A stretch of DNA of 64,000 bases from Polytrichum commune. Lineage: Eukaryota > Streptophyta > Polytrichopsida > Polytrichales > Polytrichaceae. Position 1 is the first letter of the stretch; each line of letters opens with the position of its first letter. The position numbers and the translations under genes are program-made. The stretch spans positions 52,912,758 to 52,976,757 of the forward strand of contig OX485805.1 of NCBI GenBank assembly GCA_950295325.1, given 5' to 3'. This document shows, in pieces, positions 21,724 to 31,608 of the stretch. The notes under the pieces are model-generated. The model worked only from the letters and a program-made list of their open reading frames with translations, had not been told where the DNA came from and made no database searches.

Positions 21724-24710
21724 ATGGCCACTAAAAAAAGACCTGGAGAGAGGTGGTTCATGCTCGCCCCAGACCACCTTTGGGAGGAGTACGAAACTCC
21801 ACAGGACGACTCATACGTCCTAAAGGATGGGATCGTTCTTGCGTGGTCCGTTCAGGTTGTGAAAGCCTCCCAGTACAAGCTCTTGTTCGTGGTGAAAGTG
21901 GGGACCCACGAGCAACACACCTGGGCAACGCTGACGGGATGGGAGGTTGCTTCCGTCCAAGCTCTCGGGGAGCACGTGGACGTTATTCTAGAGAACTCCG
22001 CCGTGCAGAACGTGCATATGTTCATGCACCAATTCTCCGAGGCTTTCGACCCCCTATACGCCAAGGAGACGTGCGTTGACCCGGACACCATAAAACCGGA
22101 GACCATCTTCATAGATGGCACTGTATCGAACACCAAGGTCGCTAGCAGGTTCACAAAACTGAAACAAGCGATCACGGTTTTGAATAAGGCGTTGCAAAGC
22201 AAACCAAAAACGCAACAACCTGTCAGGCGGAAGGCCAAGACAGAAGAAGGAGCAGGTTCCTCCAGACCCCAATCTGTGAGGATTCCGCGGGCGGTTCCGG
22301 CAGATTCTAGGAGAACGAGCACTACCTCGACTCCGGCTGACAGCGAGACGCCAACGCCTTCAGGAAGCCGGCAGACGACCCCGTTGAAAAGGGCAAGGGA
22401 GTCATCAGTCATGACCACCGAGCCAGTTTCGCTAGAGTTGCGGATGCCCAAGCCTGGCCAAGAGGTTGATGCTGGGGAAATTCAAAAAATCAACGACAAT
22501 TTTGAGACGAAATGCCTCCATTGCTTCTTCATGGGCAGGGACTTCAAGTTCGAGGTGAACATTGCACAATGCCACCTTGCGCCACCTGAAAAGTGTGTCC
22601 GAGCCAAGGAGGATGCCTATGTCGACTGGATGGTCGCTCAAATATTGGGCGGGCAGTTCAAGGACGATAGGCAGACAATTGTCGTGATGCCCCAGGGGCT
22701 AAAAAGAATGCCTACGGCTGATATGTGGCCGGCGATTTCTAAAGGAGATTTCTGGCTGATTGACGGCCAGCACAGTGTCGAGGCCTCCAAAAAAATCCAG
22801 CTGATGACTGAATGGGACGACCCCAACAACCAGAAGGAGAAGCTGAAGGTATGGAAGGCACTGGTGGTTTGGTCGGACAACGAGACCGTCCTCAGTGACA
22901 TCTCCAGGTTTTTCAACATGGGGAATAAAAAGAGGGCGTATCAGACATCCTGGATTAGGAATATAATGGCCTCGAGGGATGTGTGGAAGTTCTATGGTAG
23001 GCCTTCCAAGGAAAGGGAGAATGCAAAAGACAAGAACCCAAAATGGGAGGTGAGTAAGTTTGGGTCGATCGACCCAAACTCTTGTATTGTTTTATTTTCT
23101 TCGCAAGTTTTGTAGTTTGGATCGATCGACCCAAACTCTTGGATTGTCTTATAGTCTTCATGAGATTTAAAGTTTGGGTCGATCGACCCAAACTCTTGGA
23201 TTGTCTTATAGTCTTCATCAGATTTAAAGTTTGGGTCGATCGACCCAAACTCCTGGATTGTCTTATAGTCTTCATCAGATTTAAAGTTTGGGTCGATCGA
23301 CCCAAACTGCTGTTCCATTTTTTTCATGATGTGTTCTCTAACATATGTTCCTGACTTCATGTACAAGACTTCAAATACCAGATGATCAATAAATTCTCCT
23401 CTATTGACAACGCTAGCCACAAGCGAAAAAAATATAACGAGCTAAGAGGAGAAATCTACTTGATCACAGCGTCCGACTCCGTGTGGACAAAATGGAAGAC
23501 TGTCTTCGAAAAACACGAGACGGGAGACCTCATCGATCCCGACACCGACATTCTGTACAACCAGACTACGCGCTTCAAGCAAATGAAGCCACTGGTGAGG
23601 AAGTTCTTCAGAGCTCTTCAAGGTCTCTCGGAGACAAAGGTGGGAAAGGCGGCGTCCCACATCCTCCACATGCAGCCGACGGCGAAGAGATGCTGGGTTC
23701 ACCCGAAGATTGTCTTCACGAAGCCTAAGATCTTCGTCCCTTCATGCTACACCTTGAAGGAATGGACGGAGAACAGGAAGAAGAAGACGACCATCGTCCA
23801 AGAGCTGCACAAGCTGGTGCCCGAGAAGAAGCTCATCGTGGACGGAGAGGTTGACGAGGCGCACTGGAGGGCATTCAAAGCCGAGTACAAGTTCACCAGT
23901 GCGTCCATGGCGGCACTCATGAGGGAGGCGGGAAACGACTTCCTCAGGTCCAAGTTCGTGAAGGGGGGGAGGAACCGGGCGCTTCCCGAACACTCCGCGC
24001 GTGCCTTCTCCAACTTTATAAAGGAGAAGAAGATCGTCAGGTTCGAGGGCGAAGCTCACTTCAACTTGGTCTCCCTCGAGCCTCTAAAGATCCAAGGTTG
24101 GCCGGGCTCTGATGCTAGGAAGGCGATCAGGACTGCAGCCGGGGACCGCTTCCCCTTCGGAATGATAGACTTCAGGAACATTCCTGGAGCGTCATTCGAG
24201 GGGACAATGAGCACCCCGTTTTACGAGCCGTTCTTCACCAAGTTCGTGGACTACGCCAGCCCCAAATTCAAGGAGGTCGACGTCTGGTTGTGGATTGTCG
24301 AGGACAGGAGGGCGGAGCAGGTGTACGAGATCGTGCGTAAATTGCAACCAGAGTACGCCGTCTCAAAATCTCATTACGTTGCTGCACCGGCGGAGGGGGC
24401 GTACAGCTCATTGAAAGACAAGAAGACGAAGATAGTCTGTGTGCTGTGCTTGTACTTCGTGTACAAAGCTGAGCTGCTGAAGGTGCCAAACCATCCTATA
24501 GCCCGGATGGAAAAGCTTTTCCAAGTCCCAGAAGGGTTGGGCACTAGCAGAAGCTTGTACGACGAGGCAAAGTACGCCAACTACCCCGCGGATGAGCTGC
24601 GGATGGATTTTTACCTGCGGATGATGAGGACCCTCACGAAGAGGGGGGACTTCATCTTCAACGTCTTCGGGGGCTCCAAACCGGTTTTTGCAGCAATGAT
24701 AAGAAACTAA
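21724..24710 (+). CDS. ParB-like DGQH protein fused to a methyltransferase-like C-terminus, two exons
   Basis: Exon 1 (21724-23049) and exon 2 (23382-24710) join in phase through a strong GAG|GTGAGT donor and an AG acceptor, giving about 884 residues with no internal stop. Residues about 340-355 read FWLIDGQHSVEASKK, which resembles the DGQHR/ParB-like fold, where the usual Arg is here Ser. The C-terminus has ERMMRTLTK-like context followed by GDFIFNVFGGSKPVFAAM (about 860-880), like motif I of beta-class N6/N4 DNA methyltransferases. The expected catalytic DPPY position about 165 residues earlier reads IDFRN (about 702), so activity is doubtful. ParB-methyltransferase fusions are known in phages and bacteria; here the gene has an intron and eukaryotic context. 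Residues about 160-235 are Ser/Thr/Pro-rich and likely disordered. The start follows a splice acceptor; an upstream non-coding exon is likely. The family call is by motif only. Confidence 0.6.
23058..23307. repeat. Five near-palindromes at exact 57-bp spacing inside an intron
   Basis: Copies start at 23058, 23115, 23172, 23229 and 23286. All have centre AT, which makes the core TCGATCGA a perfect palindrome; the second copy has one arm change (TTTGGATCG). The spacer (tcttggattgtcttatagtc, then ttcatcagatttaaa) is repeated too. They fill the 332-bp intron at 23050-23381 of the ParB-like gene and would make a strong set of hairpins in the pre-mRNA. Confidence 0.95.
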
Positions 24711-24730
24711 CCTCGTGGATGTATATGCCT

Positions 24731-24753
24731 GGTTTGGGTCGAGCGACCCAAAC
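24731..24753. repeat. Single near-palindrome, centre AG
   Basis: The arms ggtttgggtcg and cgacccaaac lie just after the TAA of the ParB-like gene and before the 3' splice site (ttggattgtgcag) that precedes the ATG at 24834. Confidence 0.9.
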
Positions 24754-25554
24754 TAACTATTATTGTTTTTTTGGGTGTCATTTTTACTTATTCTTCATTT
24801 GTGATACTAATACTATTGATTTGGATTGTGCAGATGTCTGGGTTGAACATCTACTCCTATGTGGAGGATACCGATGTTCAATTCTACAGGACCCAGAAGG
24901 CACTGGCGAAGAGAATGGACATCCTCGACTGGATACCCGGATCCTACGTCGAAGAGATCGTCGAGGGGGGCGAGAATCCTTTGGATATGGCAAGGCGAAT
25001 CAACCCGGGGGAATTCGCCATGCGGGCCCCCATTCAATTGCCAGAGCCGCTCATCGGGTTGCATCCGGGCAATCCGTCTATGGGAGCAGGTGGCGAGGTT
25101 GCGGAGGAGGGGGAGGAAGAGGAGGATGAGGAGGAAGCAGAGAAAGTGGAGGGGGAGGTCGAGGAAGGGGCAACAGGATTCACTCAAGAATCCGAGGCCC
25201 CTCAGCGGAAGAAGGCCATGTGAGCTGCCACGCCGCAGAGCAAGCTAGTGCCCGTCCTCACAGTGGCCGACGCGAAGGACATGTATTCAAGGGACGCGAC
25301 GGCCACCTTCAGGGAGCGGCGAATGCTGAAGGGGAAGAAATTATACAGCGACTATGCGGTGGAGGAGACGATCGCCATAAGCTCCGAGGACGAGGATGGC
25401 ATGGAGCTCGCGAAGAGGCTGAGGTCGGATCCTGCCTCCCCCACAGCGTTCGCCGGGATGGTGAGGGTGAAACCCGAGGTCCTCACCGTGGAGGAGGCCA
25501 ACGTTGTCGCGCACCTCTCCATGAGGAGTGCCCGAAACACCATGGGCACAAGGG

Positions 25555-26466
25555 GGACCCCGGAGTGACACCCGGGACTTGTGGCGCCGTTGGTGAGAGG
25601 GCCCAAGTGATCCTAGTGTGGATGAGGTCCCCGGGCGTTGGGAACGCCTCCCATCCACGAAGACTAGGAGGCACAAGGGTAAGGCCATGAGCTATGCGTA
25701 GCTCATGGCGTGGTGATTCTAGAATGCTCAAGAACACCTCAATCCGAGGTGTGAGCTAGGAGTTATGGCCATTTGAGTGGGGCGCTGTCCCGGGACAGCG
25801 CCCTGGTACAGCAGTGCCTGGGAGTGATTCCCGGGACTGCCAAGGTTCAAACAGGCATAACTTCCTCACCACTTGCCCGAATGGGGCAAGTGAGGAGTCC
25901 ATCGGCATCTACGTGAAGCGTAGATGAAGATGGAGTGGTTGGTTGCTGGAATCAGACATCATACAAGGAAGTTATGATGGTCTGAAGCTGCAGGGGGGGT
26001 TCTAGGCCCAGCAGCTAAGGGAAAATGTCCACTTGGCCCCAACTCTTGGTAGAGAGACAAGAGGTTGGTTGACGGTGGGGTAGGGGCCCCGCGTAGAGTC
26101 CTAGAGGCTTATATGGGTGAGGTGGTGTGGCCTCACCCACCCGAGGCCGAACGGCACGGCCTCCATGGGCATTGGCCCAATGTGAGGCCATAGTTGCCTA
26201 GTATGGTTCGGGTTGTTGTAGTGTTGCTCCGGCAATTCGATGATCAACATAGGATTGGACTTCCATGGATGGAAGTCCACATTGGGGAAATGGGTTACCG
26301 ATTAAGGGATGAGTCCCGAAAGCAAAGTAGGAGGGTTGGTTCCCCTCCTATGAACTATATGGTCCGGGGTAGGAGGAGCTAACCATTAGCATGGCGGTAT
26401 GCGAAGGGTTAGCGCTCGTAACCTTTGCTAGAAAGGAAAATTGGCAAGATTGTCAAGGGGGGCTAG
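25555..26466. mobile_element. 912-bp hairpin-rich insertion flanked by CAAGGG
   Basis: CAAGGG occurs at 25549-25554 and again at 26467-26472. Removing one copy and the 912 bp between them joins ACA AGG to GTT GCG in frame. The insert has stops in all useful frames and many inverted repeats: ATGAGCTA/TAGCTCAT (25687), GGCGCTGTCCC/GGGACAGCGCC (25781), CACTTGCCC/GGGCAAGTG (25880), CATCTACG/CGTAGATG (25906) and GGACTTCCAT/ATGGAAGTCC (26256). The ends are not TG...CA, so a solo LTR is not proven. It may be an unclassified element or an end-joining product. Confidence 0.45.
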
Positions 26467-26934
26467 CAAGGGTTGCGACAAACGCGAAGATGCTCCGGGA
26501 CGAGGAGCAACGCGTCCGATTGCAAAAGGCCGCCGCCGAGGAGCCCTCGGTCCGCAACGAAGTCGCGGAGTTGAGGGCTCTCTTGTTGGAGCAGGAGCGG
26601 CAAAGGGCGATGGCCCCACCTCCGTCCCAAGCGGACCTGATCACGCAAGTGATCCAGGGCATGCTGGCGCAGGGATTGGTGATGGCTCCCCCGAGTTCAT
26701 TCCCTCACTTGCCCGCAGGCTTCCCTCCACAGGATATCCGCCCGCGGCTGGCGCCGCAGCAGTCCTTCAGCTTCGCGCACTTGCTGCAACCGCACGCCCG
26801 CCCTTACGCGCCCGTCCAGCATGTGGACGACCCCAACCTTTGGCGCGTCCCCGGAGCTTCCAGCTCGTTGGCACCCCCGCCGCTCCGGCCTCCCATCCTC
26901 TCGCCCCCACACCACCAGCGGGACAACCCCCACA

Positions 26935-26958
26935 TGTTTGGGTCGTCCGACCCAAACA
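26935..26958. repeat. Near-palindrome inside a coding exon, centre TC
   Basis: The arms surround TC and are read in the local frame as Phe-Gly-Ser-Ser-Asp-Pro-Asn. Because the unit is 22-24 bp, lacks stops in all frames and is nearly palindromic, either orientation would encode FGSxDPN. It lies 46 bp before the CACTA insertion. Confidence 0.9.
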
Positions 26959-27003
26959 GTGCCGACGTTGCAGCGTCCCAGAGTGACGCTCGCCAAGCAG
27001 CAG

Positions 27004-27009
27004 GGTTTG
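27004..27009. repeat. Left fragment of a near-palindrome split by the CACTA element
   Basis: GGTTTG at 27004-27009 joins GGTCGGCCGACCCAAACC at 41465-41482 once the transposon and one TTG are removed. The result is a complete copy with centre GC, read as FGSADPN in the interrupted frame. The TTG at 27007-27009 is the left target duplication. Confidence 0.9.
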
Positions 27010-27190
27010 CACTAGTGGAGTCTTTGTATCGTAGTGACATGAAAGATGTCGCTGCTTACACTACATTTTACCAAAGCATTGCCAATTATAAGTAACAACT
27101 AGGTGTCACTACAAGCGTCACTATGGTGATGTCACTATTTCAGGGTTTTTGTGACATCTAACCCGTCACTACTGTGGATATCCCTTTTCA
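27010..27190. repeat. CACTA left TIR and subterminal repeats
   Basis: The TIR occupies 27010-27040. After it, GTCACTA-type motifs appear in both orientations: within catgtcactac (inverted, near 27032), ggtgtcactaca, gcgtcactatgg, atgtcactattt and ccgtcactactg, all before 27180. In En/Spm, TNPA binds such short subterminal repeats; binding here is inferred. Confidence 0.85.
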
Positions 27191-27815
27191 TAGTAAACCC
27201 GAGTATCCCGCCTTACAATTGGGTGTGAGATCTGACAAATACTACTAACTGACGTACCTAAGGAACGTGCCACAGTAAATTGCGCAACATGATTTATTTG
27301 CGACGAACTGTAATTTTGAGAATTTACTTCGGTCGCCGGTTTTAAACTTTTCTTTGTACTTTAGGGATCTCGAGTACCATCCACACTATGCCAGCTGGTG
27401 GGTTATTACAGGTGAAACAAAATCTTCTGTGGATGGATTTAGGGTTTGGCAAATGGTAGAAAAAAATGGTCCGAGATGACCCTAAACTACCGGATGAACG
27501 TGGAGAGGTACCCAAATCTCAAGGAAGAGGTTGGCGGTTCAGGGTTTAGGCTGTGAAATCTTCTCTCTACCTGACGGATAACATGGCGTTGGCATGTAGG
27601 CCTTCTGTCTCAAGAAGAAAAAAAACAAATAGTAGGAAAATAACTTCTCATGTCATTCATCCACTTAGATTTCATGATGTCAAAAATTCATAGTGCATGA
27701 GGCGACTGTGTTCATGAGCTAGCTCATGCATGATCTTTTATTCATCTCAGTTATACACCATGTGCACTTCATCCGAAAATAAATATACACAATTTAGGCT
27801 ACCATAGGCTTCCAT

Positions 27816-29848
27816 CTAACACAAATCTTCACTTTCCCCTGCTCTATCGGAATTACCATCAATAGCAGGCTCGCTCCTATCACTACTCTTGGAACTTCCT
27901 CCTTCAACTGCAACTGCAATTCTGTCCCCCGTACAAAGGTTGTCGCCTTCTATATTTGTTTTGTTCATCAGAGATTTCAATAATGCGTTCCAGCCTTGAG
28001 ATTTTGCCTGGTCCATCTCATCAGGCAACATGTGCCTTCCGAAGCGCTCAAACTGCGCACATCCAACATGAATCAAAGGTTTAATTACCAAATTCTTCTA
28101 TCTAGTCACTGCAAACATTAACACATAGACAAGTTCGCATCTGGCTACTTGGGCTCATTCATGGGAGCTTGTATTTCTTGCACCACATCACATTCAAAGG
28201 ACCATTTATTAGCATGATACGTTGAGCGTACACTGCAGTTGTCATTCACCACAGAGACTACGCCAGGTTATTAACACCCTCTGCAATACCTAGACCATAC
28301 ATAACCAAGTCTCTTCTAACTTTCAATGAACCCACATGAACCCCTGAGCCAAAGTCGAGTTTCATGATCCCCTGAGCCAAATTCTTTCTTTCGAGTCTTT
28401 TTTGTCCAAGCTGCTTTTTATAGCCCATCAGAAACTACATGCATTCCCTGGGAGGCATCACAACAATACGCACTGGCACAAAACCGTACAAAAACCAATC
28501 CCCACAATTTCTCACATGAAAAAATTCAATTACATAAGATGGTAAGTGTGCTTACAAACTTCGTGTAGGTGCCCTTCACCCCGCGTGTGCCTAAGTGGTG
28601 GAAAGCTTTTTTTTCCAACCTCGCTTTCAAAGCGTTCTTTGCTCTCAAGAACGTTGCGTCCTCGTGTTTGAGAGCCTCTTGAGCAATCAAAGAGTCCCAC
28701 GATGCCAATGTGCAAGCCACTGGTTTTTCTGCTTTCCCTCCATCTTCTCTGATTAAAGACCTTGCCCACAACCTCTTCCTCCTCATCAGTTTTGAAATGG
28801 CTTTCATGACAGTTGTGTCATTCCACCCGCCACCAAATTTGGACTCTAATTTCCTAACAAAAGAACTCTTTAATCTCTTATCTTGCTCGGACCACTTCAA
28901 GTGCCATGGGAAGTACCTCGGAGCATATGAATACGCGTAATGCCTCATTGCTTTCCAGAACTCCCCAATGGGCTCGCCTGTGTTGCTGATCCTCACCTCC
29001 ACTGTTATTTCTTTTTGTTTTTTCCCTGATTTTTTATTTGTGTTGTCATTGCAGCTCTTTAACATGAAACTATCCCTGCCTGATTTCTTTGAAACCCCCC
29101 TCAAAGCCCCATCCCTTACCTGCAATTCGGAACTCCCACCTTCTGCAGCTGCCACTACTTTCTTGTGTAAGACTCTCCGTCTTTTAGGTTGTGGACTTTG
29201 AACTTCGTCATCTGCTGAATCTTTTTCATGGTCACTGCTGCCTCCTTCTTCGGAAGGTTGTGTCCACCTTGCCTTCCCTAGCAATGACCGCTTGTTCTCA
29301 CTCCGGCCCAAGTGATGCATTCCTAAGGCCCTTGCCCCCACAGCCAGGGCTTGATTACGCCCTTCACTTCCTACACGGAACATTTCATCCTCCCCTTCAA
29401 ACCAATCACTTTGGGCCTCCCTGTCTACATGCGCCTTCAAACCGAACCTCCCTGCAGGTAGAATAATAGTACCATTGTCTCCGCCCACGACATGCAAAGA
29501 CTTCTCTGCAATTGCTGCAATCACCTCCCTAACTACTGACTCCAACCTACATGTATCAAGTGCACGAACAACACCTACTTCATTTACAACCTCACTTACA
29601 ATTCTCCCAATTAATCCCACATTATCCCTCTCATCCAACCTTGCATCTCTTTCCTTCTGGACAGTCACAAGTGGATCATTACCTCCTCCCTGGTTATCAT
29701 CTACAGTGCCCATGTATGTTGGCATTACAAACCCCAATCCCGCCGCCTGCATCGAACGCAGTTGTTCAATTGAACCGGGTGCATGACCTGCCTCCCCTGC
29801 CCACAACTCTTCCTCCCCATCACAGCTTCGTGGATTCAAGTGGGCCAT
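27816..29848 (-). CDS. TNPA-like (Ptta/En/Spm) DNA-binding protein, two exons
   Basis: Exon 1 is 29848-28556 and exon 2 is 28052-27816. They join in phase 0 (TKF to FERFGRH) through a TTT|GTAAGC donor and a TGCGCAG acceptor, giving about 509 residues. The central part carries GEPIGEFWKAM, then YAPRYFPWHLKWSEQDKRLK and KLESKFGGGWNDTTVMKAI, with the order and spacing of the plant Ptta/En/Spm domain (G-x-P-x-G, a Trp-rich middle and a helix-rich end). A basic stretch (PKRRRVLHKK) before it is a likely nuclear signal. In En/Spm, TNPA binds subterminal repeats and controls transcription. Here the gene runs opposite to TNP2, which is unusual since classic En/Spm makes both from one transcript. The family assignment is by motif. 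Confidence 0.75.
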
Positions 29849-30017
29849 TGGTATACCACTCTTTGAGTGTACAAAAATTTATGAACAGGATGGCGCAACC
29901 TGCAAGTGTACGACCTCAACTCACACTCTTCTCCACCCCCAGAAGTTGCTCTTCCTGACCCACACAATCGCACCCCAACTCTCGCAAGAAAGGATTAGCC
30001 GCAAAAAATGAGTTTGC

Positions 30018-30069
30018 TTAGTGACGTTATTGCCGTCACTATCAACCAATCTGTCACTACACACAAAAG
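30018..30069. promoter_or_regulatory. Internal copy of the subterminal motif near the TNPA promoter
   Basis: TTAGTGAC, CCGTCACTAT and TGTCACTACACACAAAAG lie about 170-220 bp upstream of the TNPA-like ATG (29848, minus strand). The last 18-mer is identical to 41342-41359 near the right end of the element. This suggests that the transposon's DNA-binding protein could bind its own promoter, as TNPA does in En/Spm. Confidence 0.6.
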
Positions 30070-30119
30070 CCTCCTGGTTTGTCTCCTCCCCTTGCCTCCT
30101 CAACTTCCATTATCTTAAC

Positions 30120-31580
30120 TTTATTATATTCTCACAAATATAATAAAATATACCCGGGTTCCAAGTGTATCACTCCCTCTCTATACATAGCACTGCAGTT
30201 AACTGAAATTATGGGACTCTTGTTTTAGTTTGGCCTAGGTTATCACTACACTAAATCTTGTGTTTAGAGTCATATGTTATTTTATGTCACGGGGGTAACT
30301 TTTCTACTGCCATTTCGTATGAATAAGTATACATGTATTGTCATGGATGATCGAAATTTGGATGAAATCCTTGCCAATTATTGAAAAAAAAAATTATTAT
30401 ATTGGCTTTGTCTATAGGACAGAGACTATGCATCAACTTCTTCGTTTCAAGAGCAAATTTCCTAACCACTTTGTGTTCACACTTGGACGTTACTTGTTAT
30501 TGTTATTTTTGGTCCACTTTATTGAATGTGGATGTTAACTATAGTTTATATATAAGTGCTCCCTAAAACGCATTGAAAGAAATCTAGTTAACTATAGTTA
30601 TTTCGGCAGTTCCTGATTATTTATTTTAAAAATTTTGGGTGATAAATGAGTAGCTTCAATCCTTGACCCGTATTTGAGAAGAAGGTGCACAAAATCCAAG
30701 AAAGGTTTGGTATAGTGAATAGCCATGGATTGGCATGAGCAAAGTAATCAGCTACAATTGTAGTCTTTCATAGCAAAGGACAGAGCCTCACGGTTCTACC
30801 GTTTTCTTGTTTTACATCCTAACAATTATGTACTGAAATGTTGTCACGGATGACTGAAATCTATGCCAATTATTGAAACAATTTTTTTTATATTTTGCAT
30901 CCTAACAATTGGGTGATGAAATGTTATTATAGATGATTGAAATTTGGATGAATTTCAATTAGTAATTGAGAGTTATTGCAACATTGTGAATCTATAATGC
31001 CCCAAACAATTTACCATGATTGACAAATCATGTTAGGGTTACATGTAATGTTGCTGACACTACATGGGCGGGTACAATTACTATTGAGCAAGACAAATAG
31101 AATTGGTGACACTAAATACAATATTTCCAGTACTTTCTAACAACTTTCCACACATCTTCATAGTGCCTTGAAATTACTTATTTATTTATAAGCTTTTGGG
31201 AGCTTTGGTTTCAAAATCATCTTATCATCAAGTATATCTTCCGTACTTTCCAACACATAACAAATGCATAACTCCACTTCATCTTCACTATGGATATCTC
31301 AACTCCAGTTCATTGTATTCATATCTTAATAGTCCATCGCTACATGAGTCTTTTTCCATATAAAATGCCCCCTTCTTGTTTGCATCCTTCATTGCAGTCA
31401 TCTGGACCAGTATCCAAATTCTTTGTGGCCTATACTTGTAAGTATAGCAATTTTGGTATCCTCATGTCGTTTGTCTTCTTCTTTTTTTCTTTTTTTCTTT
31501 TTTTTGGGAGGGGGGGGGGGGGTTAATGCACTTGAGTTTCTTGCAATTTCTACTAAGACAGTCCATTATCAATTCTAACA
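30120..31580. other. CACTA interior, probable promoter region of the TNP2/SET gene
   Basis: This is AT-rich DNA between divergent transposon genes. No coding sequence is supported. A C-free poly-purine tract ending in a run of 14 G is at 31500-31522. The open reading frame at 31609 begins shortly after a possible acceptor (gaaattgcag), so a leader exon may lie here. Confidence 0.45.
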
Positions 31581-31608
31581 TATGAAATTGCAGGATCAAA
31601 CGGTAAGC

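Larger units (their letters stand above)
24834..27009 (+). pseudogene. 5' part of a GC-rich coding locus, broken by a TGA and two insertions
   Basis: The frame opens at ATG 24834, directly after a gcag splice acceptor. It begins MSGLNIYSYVEDTD and has a run of Glu/Asp. A single TGA at 25221-25223 interrupts the frame, which then continues in the same phase (AATPQSKLVPVLTVADAKD). At 25555 a 912-bp insertion follows; the frame resumes at 26473 (VATNAKMLRDEEQ). That part is coiled-coil-like (EEQRVRLQKAAAEE) and then Pro-rich, and includes one near-palindrome read as FGSSDPN. The frame is next cut at 27010 by the CACTA element and continues in phase at 41465. I know no family for it. The TGA could be a CGA codon lost by CpG decay. 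The locus could be a dead gene, or its sections could be separate exons. Confidence 0.6.

Noticed and set aside
25555-26466. Solo LTR of a retrotransposon
   Set aside because: The ends next to the CAAGGG copies are not TG and CA, and no primer-binding site or polypurine tract is adjacent.
31500-31525. Poly-G tract as a regulatory or quadruplex site
   Set aside because: A single G run near an assembly-prone region; no pattern of four runs supports a defined quadruplex.
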